64,000 nucleotides of DNA. It comes from Brenneria nigrifluens DSM 30175 = ATCC 13028 (lineage in GTDB: Bacteria > Pseudomonadota > Gammaproteobacteria > Enterobacterales > Enterobacteriaceae). Positions within the stretch are counted from its first letter, which is position 1. Every line of letters begins with the position of its first letter. Positions 24,378 through 33,421 of this stretch are shown one piece after another. The stretch is taken from the NCBI RefSeq assembly GCF_005484965.1, contig NZ_CP034036.1:186001-250000 (forward strand), read 5' to 3'. Under the pieces are notes generated by a model that was given only the letters and a program-made list of their open reading frames with translations, made no database searches and was not told the origin of the DNA. A program made the position numbers and the translations under genes.

Positions 24378-25361
24378 TTACTCGCCTGATGGGGTTAAGT
24401 CTATCATTTGATCCAGTTTTTGCCGGACTTCCCCGGCGCTAATCGCCGTCATTTGCCGATTTTCAGACAGTTCCGCCACCTGATTCAATCCATATCCGCC
24501 AATCAGCCCCGGATCGGTGGGGCCATACAAGGTGATATTGGGGCGGTCCAGCGCCGCGGTCAGGTGGCTTAACCCGGTATCGACGGAAACCACCGCCTGC
24601 GCGCCGGCCAGAACCTCCGCCACCTGCTGTAGCGTTAAACGCGGCAACACCTCGACGTGGGAAAACCCAGCCGCCAGACGCAAAGCGCGCTGATGTTCAT
24701 GCTCCGCGCCCCAGGGCAGTTTGATCCGCAGTCCGCTGGGTTCGAGCTGAGAAATCAGCTCGCGCCAGTGAGATTCCGGCCAGTGCTTTTCATCGCGGGT
24801 GGTGGCGTGCAGAAAAACCAGGTACTGATTGGCGTCCGCGGGCAACTGGGCGAGAAAGCGCGCGGCAATCGCGTAATCGCCGCGTTCGGCCGGCTTTTTA
24901 TAGTGCAGGCTGGCCGCGAAGAGTTCCCGTACCCGTTCAACCGCGTGTTGCCGGCGGTCGACGTGGTGGCGGTAGTTATAGAACCAGCTCGCCAGCGGCT
25001 CGCGGGCGCTGCGGTAATCCAGCCCGTGTTTTTTCCCGCGCGCCAGGCGGGTGACCAGCGCGGCGCTTTTTATCAGCCCCTGCGCGTCGATCACCGCGTC
25101 ATAGCGGTATTCGCGTAGTTGCCGCTTGAAATGGGCGCGTTCCCGGCGCGTTTTCGCGCTGAACCAGCTTTTTCTCCAGCGGCGGATAGCCACCGGAAGC
25201 ACGCGCGACACCGCCGGGTGCCAGCCGGGGATCTGGGCGAAACCCTCTTCCACCACCCAGTCGAACTCAATGCCGGGCAAGGCCAGCATGGCGTCCGTCA
25301 GCGCCGGTAACGTGTGAAGCACGTCGCCCATTGAGGACGTTTTGATAATCAGCACCCTCAT
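24378..25361 (-). CDS. waaC: LPS heptosyltransferase I
   Basis: WaaC (GT9) adds heptose I to Kdo2-lipid A. The 327-residue protein starts MRVLIIKTSSMGDVLHTLPA, has ADP-heptose contacts around TTRDEKHWPESHW and the motif VSVDTGLSHLTAALDRP. It overlaps waaF by 4 bases and is 28 bases before waaL. Length is normal. Confidence 0.96.
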   Translation of the reverse strand: MRVLIIKTSSMGDVLHTLPALTDAMLALPGIEFDWVVEEGFAQIPGWHPAVSRVLPVAIRRWRKSWFSAKTRRERAHFKRQLREYRYDAVIDAQGLIKSAALVTRLARGKKHGLDYRSAREPLASWFYNYRHHVDRRQHAVERVRELFAASLHYKKPAERGDYAIAARFLAQLPADANQYLVFLHATTRDEKHWPESHWRELISQLEPSGLRIKLPWGAEHEHQRALRLAAGFSHVEVLPRLTLQQVAEVLAGAQAVVSVDTGLSHLTAALDRPNITLYGPTDPGLIGGYGLNQVAELSENRQMTAISAGEVRQKLDQMIDLTPSGE

Positions 25362-26410
25362 GGGGTTTCTCCCGCGGCCGGCAGGTATTTTTCCAGCGCG
25401 TCGAGAACGCTGTCGGGCTGAATATCGATCAGGCTTTGATGGTATCCCTGCTCCGCATCGCCTTTACGTACCCGGTGATAACCGCTAATCAGGCGAATCA
25501 CCTGCGCCTGATGCGACAAGGGAGGGGTAAAATCCGGACTGCTGGGGCCGTAAAGAGCGACCAGCGGACGATCGAGCGCGGCGGCGACGTGCATTAACCC
25601 CGAGTCATTACTGACCACGGCATGGCAGGCGGCAATCAGCACCACCGCCTGTTCCAGCGAGGTCTTCCCGGCCAGATTGGCGCAATGGCGCCGCGCCTCT
25701 TCCGTCAGCGCCTGAAGAATGTCCTCTCCCGCCGGGTGGTCCTTGGCGGAGCCGAACAGGGCGACCTGATAGCCTCTTGCAATCAGCGATTGCGCCAGCG
25801 CGGCATAATGATAGTGCGGCCAGCGTTTGGCGGGGCCGAATTCCGCGCCGGGGCAGAAGCCGATCAGCGGACGGGCATCGTTCAGGCCGAAGGTTTGCCG
25901 CATCGCGGCGGTTTCTTCAGAGGCGACCTGCAGCCGGGGCCACAGCAGCGGCTGCGGCAGATCCTGGGCGCTATGAATACGGTTGCCGTCGTAGGCCAGG
26001 GCGACGTAGCGCTGCACCATCAGCGGAAAGGCGGATTTATCCAGCACGCGGATATCATTCAGCAGGCCGTAGCGCATTTCTCCGCGCCAGCCGGTCCGTT
26101 GCGCAACCTTGGCGAAAAAGGGCACCAGCGCGGATTTAAACGAGTTGGGCAACACATAGGCGCGATCGTAACGGGCGGCGCGCAGCGCGATCCCCAGGCG
26201 GCGACGTTCGCCCAGCGCCAGCGCGCCGTGGCCCAGCGGCATGGCCAGCGCCTGATTGACCTCCGGCATGCGCGCCAGTAAAGGGCGGCACCAGGCGGGC
26301 GCCATCACGTCAATGACCGCTTGCGGATGTTGCGCCTTTAGCGTGCGATACAGGCTGTGCGACATCATCATATCGCCTACCCAGGAAGGGCCGATGACCA
26401 GGATTTTCAT
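25358..26410 (-). CDS. waaF: LPS heptosyltransferase II
   Basis: WaaF (GT9) adds heptose II to heptose I. The 350-residue protein begins MKILVIGPSWVGDMMMSHSL, and has CPGAEFGPAKRWPHYHYA and the motif VSNDSGLMHVAAALDRPLVA. It lies 25 bases after hldD and overlaps waaC. Intact. Confidence 0.96.
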   Translation of the reverse strand: MKILVIGPSWVGDMMMSHSLYRTLKAQHPQAVIDVMAPAWCRPLLARMPEVNQALAMPLGHGALALGERRRLGIALRAARYDRAYVLPNSFKSALVPFFAKVAQRTGWRGEMRYGLLNDIRVLDKSAFPLMVQRYVALAYDGNRIHSAQDLPQPLLWPRLQVASEETAAMRQTFGLNDARPLIGFCPGAEFGPAKRWPHYHYAALAQSLIARGYQVALFGSAKDHPAGEDILQALTEEARRHCANLAGKTSLEQAVVLIAACHAVVSNDSGLMHVAAALDRPLVALYGPSSPDFTPPLSHQAQVIRLISGYHRVRKGDAEQGYHQSLIDIQPDSVLDALEKYLPAAGETP

Positions 26411-26435
26411 ACCGCTTATCTACTTCCTTGTCCGC

Positions 26436-27368
26436 TTAAACGGTACGGTTCAGCCAGGCCATGTATTCGGCCACGCCCTCGGCGACGGTTTTAAACGGTT
26501 TATCGTAACCCGCGGCGCGCAGTTTGGTCAGATCCGCCTGGGTATAGGCCTGATAACGGCCCTTCAGCTTGGCGGGAAATTCGATGTATTCCACGCTGCC
26601 TGTTTTATGGAACGCCAGCGTGGCGTCGGCGACGGCCTGGAATGATTCAGCCCGGCCGGTGCCGCAGTTGAAAATACCGGAAACCCCTTTTTGCCAGAAC
26701 CACAGGTTGACGGCGGCGACGTCGGCGACATAGATAAAGTCCCGTTTGAAGTTTTCACTGCCGGAGAACAGTTTCGGGTTTTCGCCCTGCTTGATCTGGC
26801 TGTTCAGGTGGAAAGCGACGCTCGCCATGCTGCCTTTGTGCCCTTCGCGCGGTCCGTAAACGTTGAAGTAGCGGAAACCGCAAATCTGTGACTCGGCCTG
26901 CGGCAGAATCTCTCGCACGTACTGGTCGAACAGGAATTTGGAGTAGCCGTAGACATTCAGCGGCTGCTCATACTGACGCTCTTCGACGAAGTTATCGTTA
27001 CGCCCGCCATAGGTGGCGGCGGAGGAGGCGTACAGGAACGGGATGTTGCGATCGAGACAGTAGTGCAGCAGGTCTTTGGAGTATTGATAGTTGTTGTCCA
27101 TCATATACTTGCCGTCCCACTCGGTGGTTGACGAGCAGGCGCCTTCATGGAAGACGGCGTCAATATCGCCCAGATCGTCGCCGGCGATGATACTGGCGAT
27201 AAAATCCTCTTTATCCATATAGTCGGTGATATCCAGATCCACCAGATTGACGAATTTCGTTCCGTCTTTCAGGTTATCGACCACCAGAATATCCCGATAG
27301 CCAATGTCATTGAGCGCTTTTACGATATTGCTGCCGATAAAACCGGCGCCGCCAGTAACGATAATCAT
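26436..27368 (-). CDS. hldD: ADP-L-glycero-D-manno-heptose 6-epimerase
   Basis: HldD makes the ADP-L-glycero-D-manno-heptose used by WaaC, WaaF and WaaQ. Starting at 27368 gives 310 residues, the E. coli length: MIIVTGGAGFIGSNIVKAL with the NADP Rossmann motif, then Tyr/Lys in VYGYSKFLFDQYV. A 15-codon upstream extension is open but not conserved. First gene of the heptose operon. Unlike in E. coli, kbl, tdh and waaH do not lie between it and yibQ. Confidence 0.97.
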   Translation of the reverse strand: MIIVTGGAGFIGSNIVKALNDIGYRDILVVDNLKDGTKFVNLVDLDITDYMDKEDFIASIIAGDDLGDIDAVFHEGACSSTTEWDGKYMMDNNYQYSKDLLHYCLDRNIPFLYASSAATYGGRNDNFVEERQYEQPLNVYGYSKFLFDQYVREILPQAESQICGFRYFNVYGPREGHKGSMASVAFHLNSQIKQGENPKLFSGSENFKRDFIYVADVAAVNLWFWQKGVSGIFNCGTGRAESFQAVADATLAFHKTGSVEYIEFPAKLKGRYQAYTQADLTKLRAAGYDKPFKTVAEGVAEYMAWLNRTV

Positions 27369-27466
27369 GGGATCTACCCTTGTTAATCTTGCCGGTGAGG
27401 CACCGCGCCTCACCCTGTTTATGACCGTTATAATAGCATTTCATTTTACCGCAAGCAGCCCGGGGT

Positions 27467-28414
27467 TTATTTATTCGGGATTTCTGCGGGCGCCAGCCAG
27501 GTTTGCCATCGGCGTTTTACAAAGGTGACGGCGGCGCTGTCGCGGATGCCGCTGGCGACCAGCCCGAAGATAACCTCCTCTTTCACCGGCTGCGGCGCTT
27601 TTTTCACCTTGCACTGTTGCACGCCGCGGAATGGATTGCGGGGTTTGGCCGGTTTCTGCGTTTCTGACGGCGGCAGGGGTTGGTAGTGCGCCGGTTCGTT
27701 CAGCAACTGGCTGGGGCGCACCAGCACAATGTCAGGCTCCAGCGTCGGCAGCATTTGCTGTAGCACCCTGATGGTCGACGGATGCGGATGCCCGATGGCG
27801 ATGGCGGAACCGCTGCGCCGCGCTATCTGCACCGCGCGGTTAAACTGGCGGCGGATATCGGCTTCGTTCTGCGAGTCATCGAGGAATACTCTGCGCTTAA
27901 TCACTTTTACCCCGGTTCCGACGGCGGCCTGACTGGCCTGGCTGCTGCCGATGGTCATGCTGTCGAGAAAATAGAGATGATAGGCGCTCAGGGTCTGCAT
28001 CACTTTCTGCATGCCGGGGAGGCTGGCGGTCATCGCGCTGCCCATATGGTTGTTCATCCCTACGGCGTAAGGAACGTTGTCGACGGACTGGCGGATAATG
28101 CGCTGGATCTCTTCGCTGCTCATGCCGGGATGCAGAGTATCGCGCTCCAGCGGCTGTTTGCTCATTGGCGCCATCGGCAGGTGAATCAGCACTTCGCGCC
28201 CTTGGTTATGCGCTTTGGTCGCCATTTCTCTGGCGTAAGGCGCGTTGGGCAACACCGCGACCGAAATGGCGGTCGGCAGGTTTAAAATCTGATTCTCGTT
28301 ATGAGGACGATAGCCAAAGTCATCGATCACAATGGAAAGTTTGCCGGCCATCAGGCAAGGCGATAGCGTTAATAAACTGAAAAATAGAATTATTTTGGAT
28401 TTTAAATGAGACAA
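27467..28414 (-). CDS. yibQ: Divergent polysaccharide deacetylase family protein YibQ
   Basis: A periplasmic protein of the divergent polysaccharide deacetylase family (DUF610) with an N-terminal signal segment (KSKIILFFSLLTLSPCLM) and the motifs LSIVIDDFGYRPHNENQ and VLIHLPMAPMSKQPLE. Its substrate is not established. I prefer the TTG at 28414, 3 bases after the envC stop with GGGAAG upstream; a TTG at 28432 would overlap envC. The C-terminal third is variable. It is in one operon with envC. Confidence 0.85.
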   Translation of the reverse strand: MSHLKSKIILFFSLLTLSPCLMAGKLSIVIDDFGYRPHNENQILNLPTAISVAVLPNAPYAREMATKAHNQGREVLIHLPMAPMSKQPLERDTLHPGMSSEEIQRIIRQSVDNVPYAVGMNNHMGSAMTASLPGMQKVMQTLSAYHLYFLDSMTIGSSQASQAAVGTGVKVIKRRVFLDDSQNEADIRRQFNRAVQIARRSGSAIAIGHPHPSTIRVLQQMLPTLEPDIVLVRPSQLLNEPAHYQPLPPSETQKPAKPRNPFRGVQQCKVKKAPQPVKEEVIFGLVASGIRDSAAVTFVKRRWQTWLAPAEIPNK

Positions 28415-28416
28415 GA

Positions 28417-29718
28417 CTATCTTCCCAGCCAAGGTTGTGGATTGACCGCCTGACCCTGGCGACGAATTTCAAAATAGAGCGCCGGCTGGCTTTGCCCGCC
28501 GCTGGTGCCCACCAGCGCGATGGGCTGGCCCGCTTTAACCTGCGCGCCGACGGAAACCAGCGCGCTTTGATTGTAGCCGTATAAACTCATGTCGCTTTTG
28601 CCGTGCTGCACCACCACCACCAGACCGTAGCCTTGCAGCCAGTCGGCCATCAGAACGTTGCCGTCGGCGATGGCTTTCACTTCGGTTCCCTCCGGCGCGG
28701 CGATAACCAGCCCTTTCCAGCGTAACTCGCCCTGCAGCGGTTCGCCGAAACGGTGTTCAATCCGTCCGCGTACCGGCCAGAAAGCCTGGGCGGCGGGGCG
28801 CCCCAGTCCTCCGGTGCGCGCCATCAGCGACTGTTCGCTTTCCGTCGGCTTATAGCTGCCGCCGCGGCGTTTGGCCTGCTGCTCTTTCGCTCGTACCTTG
28901 GCGGCTTCGCGCGCTTCACGTTCGGCTCTGGCTTTGGCTTCGCGCTCGGCCCGGGCGATCTGATCGCGCAGGCGGGTTTCATTCTGCCGCAGTTCGGCGA
29001 GCTGGCGCTGATCTTTTTCCAGCGAGCTTTCCAGGGTGACCAGCGTTTTTTTACGTTCGGACTGCGCCTGTTCCAGCGCCTGCTGCTGTTGCTGCTGGTC
29101 GTTCAGCAGCGTTTTCTGCTGGTTTTGTTTCTGCTCCAGCAGCTGTTTCTGATCGGCCAGTTCGCTTTGCGTTTGCTGTAGATCGTTGATGGATTTCTGA
29201 CGCGCGTCGTTCAGATAACCGAAATAGGCGAGAATACGTTCGCTGCGCTGGCTTTCTTCCCCGCTCAGAATCAGTTGCAGCGCGCTGTGCCGACCCTGAC
29301 GGAATGCGGCGTCAAGCTGATGGGCCAGGATGTTCTGCTGCGTTTTCTGCTGCGACTGCAGCCGGGTAATGGAGGCGCCGAGCGCGGTCAGTTCCTTATT
29401 CAATGCGGCCAGCGTGTTGCGCGTCTCATGGAGCTGGCGGCTCGACTGGGCAATCGACTGCTCCTGCTTTTTCAATTGCTGGAGTAGCGCGCCGCGCTGC
29501 TGCCGCTGTTGCTGAACGCTTTTTTCTTTTGCCGCGATATCCTGCTGCAAGTTTTTGAGCTGCGCCTGGTTATCCGCCGCCTGACTGGTGGCGGACAACA
29601 GCAAAACGCCGACGCAAAACGCGCTGGCGCACCGGGTGAACCGCTTGTGACGCGCCGGAGATCCAACGTTGGCGCCACATGCCGCTCGCAACTGAACAGA
29701 TAACGCTTTTTTACTCAT
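28417..29718 (-). CDS. envC: Murein hydrolase activator EnvC
   Basis: EnvC activates the amidases AmiA and AmiB at the septum for daughter-cell separation. The 433-residue protein has an N-terminal signal peptide (CASAFCVGVLLLSATSQA), a long coiled coil (residues about 50-290, Gln/Glu/Arg rich) and a C-terminal degenerate LytM/M23 domain (AIADGNVLMADWLQGYGLVV, then SLYGYNQSAL). The metal ligands of active M23 peptidases are replaced, as in all EnvC. gpmI, which precedes envC in E. coli, is absent. Confidence 0.95.
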   Translation of the reverse strand: MSKKALSVQLRAACGANVGSPARHKRFTRCASAFCVGVLLLSATSQAADNQAQLKNLQQDIAAKEKSVQQQRQQRGALLQQLKKQEQSIAQSSRQLHETRNTLAALNKELTALGASITRLQSQQKTQQNILAHQLDAAFRQGRHSALQLILSGEESQRSERILAYFGYLNDARQKSINDLQQTQSELADQKQLLEQKQNQQKTLLNDQQQQQQALEQAQSERKKTLVTLESSLEKDQRQLAELRQNETRLRDQIARAEREAKARAEREAREAAKVRAKEQQAKRRGGSYKPTESEQSLMARTGGLGRPAAQAFWPVRGRIEHRFGEPLQGELRWKGLVIAAPEGTEVKAIADGNVLMADWLQGYGLVVVVQHGKSDMSLYGYNQSALVSVGAQVKAGQPIALVGTSGGQSQPALYFEIRRQGQAVNPQPWLGR

Positions 29719-30155
29719 ATCAAGGGATTATTCCACGATGAACAGCGGCTGACCAGTTGTCTGTTGTCCGATTTCTATTTCCATTCGTGACAAGAACGAC
29801 GCGGCCCCGGCGCGGCGGATGCATCAATAATAGATAAATGGGAACGTATGCGCATAAAATGGGTGAATGACATAATCTGTGAGGCGGTTTTTTGGCAACC
29901 CCCCCCTTACGGGCCGTCGCTGATGCGACGTTAAAAATTTCTCCTGGAAATTTTTTATGGCCCGCCATCCCTGGCGGCCACCCTCGCGGGCCGTCGCTGA
30001 TGCGACGTTAAAAATTTCTCCTGGAAATTTTTTATGTATCGCGCCGCAGATTCCGTACGCTATGTTGGCTTACTGGCTGTATTTGCGGTATCACGCAGGT
30101 ATACTCAGGAACCTTATATTTTATCGCTTAACTGATTCGGGAGTCGTTACACCCC
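29719..30155. other. Intergenic region between envC and yibN
   Basis: This 437-base stretch between the divergent envC and yibN genes holds no gene. It contains the pair of 50-bp direct repeats at 29910-30036 and presumably both promoters. In E. coli the gene gpmI lies here. Confidence 0.6.
29910..30036. repeat. Pair of identical 50-bp direct repeats
   Basis: Two identical 50-bp copies (29910-29959 and 29987-30036) are offset by 77 bp. Each carries two small hairpins: CGTCGCTGATGCGACG and AAAAATTTCTCCTGGAAATTTTT (the latter given here as arms AAAAATTT and AAATTTTT). The copies may be dispersed intergenic repeats or a local duplication. Confidence 0.9.
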
Positions 30156-30587
30156 ATGCAAGAGATTATGCCATTTATTAGCAAGCATCCTATATTGAGC
30201 GTGGCCTGGGTTGCCCTGCTGGTTGCTGTTATCGTGCTGACGGTGAAGAGTAAATTTTCCAAAGTGAAAGACGTGGCGCGCGGCGAAGCGATCCAACTGA
30301 TCAATAAAGAAGATGCCGTGATTGTCGATATTCGCAATCGTGACGACTATCGTCGCGGTCACATTGCCAATGCATTTAACCTGCTACCCACTGATATTAA
30401 AAACGGCAGCATAGGCGAGTTGGAAAAGCATAAAGCGCAGCCGGTGATCGTGGTGTGCGCCAACGGTCTTTCCTCGCGGGAAGCGGCGGGCAACCTGCTG
30501 AAAGCGGGCTTTGAACGCGTACTGGTGCTAAAGGACGGCCTTGCCGGCTGGAGCGGTGAAAATCTGCCTTTGGTCCGTGGTAAATAG
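30156..30587 (+). CDS. yibN: Membrane-anchored rhodanese-like protein YibN
   Basis: A 143-residue protein with one N-terminal membrane segment (ILSVAWVALLVAVIVLTV, residues 13-30) and a cytoplasmic rhodanese domain. The catalytic loop has Cys101 (VVCANGLSSREAAG), a plausible sulfurtransferase active site. E. coli YibN is colinear but differs around this loop. In E. coli grxC and secB follow; here secB follows directly and grxC is missing. Confidence 0.93.
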   Translation: MQEIMPFISKHPILSVAWVALLVAVIVLTVKSKFSKVKDVARGEAIQLINKEDAVIVDIRNRDDYRRGHIANAFNLLPTDIKNGSIGELEKHKAQPVIVVCANGLSSREAAGNLLKAGFERVLVLKDGLAGWSGENLPLVRGK

Positions 30588-30702
30588 ATCCGCTGGCTGG
30601 CCGCAACGCCGGGATTAGGTAAACGCAATTTAGGTAAATGAACGGACGCCTTCGCTGACGATGGACGGCGTCAAAGAAATCCAACAAAAGGTATTATTTA
30701 AC

Positions 30703-31176
30703 ATGTCCGAACAAAACAACGCCGAAATGTCTTTCCAGATCCAGCGTATTTATACCAAGGATATCTCTTTTGAAGCGCCGAACGCTCCTCAGGTATTCCA
30801 GCAGGAATGGCAGCCTGATGTGAAGCTGGATCTGGACACGGCGTCCAGCCAACTGGCGGAAGATATCTATGAAGTGGTGCTGCGCGTCACGGTGACGGCT
30901 TCGCTGGGTGAAGAGACGGCTTTTCTGTGTGAAGTACAGCAGGGCGGAATTTTCACCGTGGGCGGTATCGAAGGCACCCAGTTGGCGCACTGCCTGGGCG
31001 CGTACTGCCCGAACATTCTGTTCCCTTATGCGCGCGAGTGCATCACCAGCCTGGTTTCCCGCGGTACGTTCCCGCAGTTGAATCTGGCCCCGGTCAACTT
31101 TGATGCGCTGTTTATGAACTATTTGCAGCAGCAGACAGAAGGCGAAGGCGCCGCCGCACCGCGTCAGGATGCCTGA
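30703..31176 (+). CDS. secB: Protein-export chaperone SecB
   Basis: SecB is a cytosolic tetrameric chaperone that holds preproteins unfolded for SecA. The 157-residue protein begins MSEQNNAEMSFQIQRIYTKD and has the conserved VTVTASLGEETAFLCEVQQ and YCPNILFPYARE. I start at 30703; a longer frame from 30661 is not conserved. Its stop overlaps the gpsA start. Confidence 0.97.
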   Translation: MSEQNNAEMSFQIQRIYTKDISFEAPNAPQVFQQEWQPDVKLDLDTASSQLAEDIYEVVLRVTVTASLGEETAFLCEVQQGGIFTVGGIEGTQLAHCLGAYCPNILFPYARECITSLVSRGTFPQLNLAPVNFDALFMNYLQQQTEGEGAAAPRQDA

Positions 31177-32195
31177 TGAACGCGTCCGACGCTTCAATGG
31201 CCGTAATCGGTGCCGGTTCATACGGTACCGCATTGGCGATTACGCTGGCGCGTAATGGCCACCAGGTTGTGCTCTGGGGGCACGAGCCCGCGCATATCCA
31301 GGCCCTGCAGGCCGCTCGCTGTAATCAGGCGTTTCTTCCTGATGTTCCCTTTCCTGATTCGCTGCGGCTGGAAACGGATCTGGCGCTGGCCCTGGCCGCC
31401 AGCCGGAATGTGCTGGTGGTGGTGCCCAGCCATGTGTTCGGCGACGTATTGCGCCAGATTCAACCGCATTTGCGGGCTGATGCGCGCATCGTGTGGGCAA
31501 CCAAAGGGCTGGAAGCGGAAACCGGACGCCTGCTGCAGGACGTGGCGCGTGAAGCGCTGGGCGAGAAAATCCCGCTGGCCGTCGTGTCCGGGCCGACCTT
31601 CGCCAAAGAACTGGCCGCCGGTCTGCCGACGGCGATTGCGCTGGCGGCGACGGATAGCGACTTTGCCGACGATCTGCAGCATTTGCTGCATTGCGGCAAA
31701 AGTTTCCGGGTATACAGCAATCCTGATTTTATCGGCGTACAGTTGGGCGGCGCGGTGAAAAACGTGATTGCCATCGGCGCCGGCATGTCCGACGGCATTG
31801 GTTTTGGCGCCAACGCGCGTACGGCGTTGATTACCCGCGGCCTGGCGGAGATGACCCGGCTGGGCGTGGCGTTGGGCGCCGATCCCACCACCTTTATGGG
31901 GATGGCCGGGCTGGGCGATCTGGTGCTGACCTGTACGGATAATCAATCCCGTAACCGGCGTTTCGGTATGATGCTGGGGCAGGGGATGGGCGTTCAGGAG
32001 GCGCAGGATAAAATCGGTCAGGTTGTCGAGGGATACCGTAACACCAAGGAAGTGCTGGCGTTGGCGCAGCGCCACGGCGTGGAAATGCCGATTACCGAAC
32101 AGCTCTGGCAAGTCCTGTATTGCGGCAAAGATGCCCGGGAAGCAGCGCTAAGTCTGCTGGGGCGTACGCGTAAAGACGAAAGCACTAATTTATAA
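31176..32195 (+). CDS. gpsA: NAD(P)-dependent glycerol-3-phosphate dehydrogenase
   Basis: GpsA reduces dihydroxyacetone phosphate to sn-glycerol-3-phosphate for phospholipid synthesis. The 339-residue protein has the Rossmann motif VIGAGSYGTALAITLARNG, the active-site region GGAVKNVIAIGAGMSDGIG and TRGLAEMTRLG. Its ATG overlaps the secB stop (TGATG). cysE follows. Normal length. Confidence 0.97.
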   Translation: MNASDASMAVIGAGSYGTALAITLARNGHQVVLWGHEPAHIQALQAARCNQAFLPDVPFPDSLRLETDLALALAASRNVLVVVPSHVFGDVLRQIQPHLRADARIVWATKGLEAETGRLLQDVAREALGEKIPLAVVSGPTFAKELAAGLPTAIALAATDSDFADDLQHLLHCGKSFRVYSNPDFIGVQLGGAVKNVIAIGAGMSDGIGFGANARTALITRGLAEMTRLGVALGADPTTFMGMAGLGDLVLTCTDNQSRNRRFGMMLGQGMGVQEAQDKIGQVVEGYRNTKEVLALAQRHGVEMPITEQLWQVLYCGKDAREAALSLLGRTRKDESTNL

Positions 32196-32302
32196 CAACC
32201 TGTTTTTTCGGGCTTTCTTAATACAGACGGCCCGGATGTTTTTGTGAGTATAGACATCAGGGGCGATGGCGATTGATGCGTGGCATTTCGGAGAGTAAGG
32301 CA

Positions 32303-33124
32303 ATGTCGACAGAAGAACTGGCACTGGTCTGGAACAATATTAAGGCGGAAGCGCGTAGTTTGGCTGATAGCGAACCTATGCTGGCCAGTTTTTTTCATGC
32401 CACATTGCTGAAACACGAGAACCTGGGCAGCGCGCTGAGCTATATGCTGGCCAACAAGCTGGCGAGCGCGATCATGCCAGCCATCGCCATTCGTGAAGTG
32501 GCTGAAGAGGCGTATCAGGCCGACGCGCAAATGATCGTCGCCGCCGCGCGCGATATTCAGGCGGTGTGCCTGCGCGATCCCGCGGTTGATAAATATTCGA
32601 CGCCGTTGCTTTACCTGAAAGGCTTTCATGCGTTACAGGCGTATCGCATCGGTCACTGGCTCTGGTCGCAGGAGCGTAAAGCGCTGGCGATCTATTTCCA
32701 GAATCAGATCTCGGTCTCTTTTGGCGTCGATATCCACCCGGCGGCGACGATTGGCTACGGCATTATGCTCGATCACGCCACGGGCATCGTGATCGGTGAA
32801 ACGGCGGTGGTGGAGAATGATGTCTCTATCCTGCAGTCCGTCACCCTTGGCGGTACGGGCAAGACCAGCGGCGATCGCCATCCTAAAATCCGTGAAGGGG
32901 TGATGATCGGCGCGGGCGCCAAAATCCTGGGGAATATTGAGGTCGGTCGCGGCGCTAAAATTGGCGCGGGCTCGGTGGTGTTGCAGTCTGTTCCGCCTCA
33001 TACCACCGCCGCCGGCGTTCCCGCGCGCATCGTCGGCCGTCCGGAAACGGATAAGCCGTCAATGGATATGGATCAGTATTTCAACGGCGTGAACCGTGGC
33101 TTTGAGTATGGCGACGGCATTTAA
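32303..33124 (+). CDS. cysE: Serine acetyltransferase
   Basis: CysE acetylates serine to O-acetylserine, the first committed step of cysteine synthesis, and is feedback-inhibited by cysteine. Starting at ATG 32303 gives 273 residues, as in E. coli: an N-terminal helical domain (MSTEELALVWNNIKAEA) and a left-handed beta-helix acetyltransferase domain (GVDIHPAATIGYGIMLDHAT, GNIEVGRGAKIGAGSVVL). It ends the secB-gpsA-cysE operon at a strong terminator. Confidence 0.97.
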   Translation: MSTEELALVWNNIKAEARSLADSEPMLASFFHATLLKHENLGSALSYMLANKLASAIMPAIAIREVAEEAYQADAQMIVAAARDIQAVCLRDPAVDKYSTPLLYLKGFHALQAYRIGHWLWSQERKALAIYFQNQISVSFGVDIHPAATIGYGIMLDHATGIVIGETAVVENDVSILQSVTLGGTGKTSGDRHPKIREGVMIGAGAKILGNIEVGRGAKIGAGSVVLQSVPPHTTAAGVPARIVGRPETDKPSMDMDQYFNGVNRGFEYGDGI

Positions 33125-33147
33125 TACCGCCGAGCCCGCGTATTAAT

Positions 33148-33193
33148 AAAAAACCTCGTATTTATTAACTCTCCGCAAATACGATGGTTTTTT
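33148..33193 (+). terminator. Intrinsic terminator after cysE
   Basis: Interrupted stem AAAAAACC-CGTATTT with AAATACG-GGTTTTTT, ending in a T run; works in the cysE direction. Confidence 0.85.
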
Positions 33194-33421
33194 GCTTTTG
33201 CGGGTAAGAACTGTCCGAAACCTTTTTCCTAATTATCATTTATTTAACTGCCATTGCCGTTTGTTCCGCATAATGGCGGTGTCGTACTATCTGTGCAAAC
33301 AGAATGCATTAAGCTATATGTTTTATTAAACCCGGTAGATTTTAAGGGGCGGGAAGGTGCTCGATACGCCGGCGACTTGAAAGGTAAGAGTAGTAATATT
33401 ATGGCTGCAGAGAGTCTACTA

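Noticed and set aside
27369..27413. N-terminal extension of hldD
   Set aside because: The extra 15 codons are not conserved; ATG 27368 gives the family start MIIVTGGAGFIGSN.
31218..32111. 297-codon minus-strand frame opposite gpsA
   Set aside because: Antisense shadow of gpsA, rich in His, Arg and Gln, without family features.
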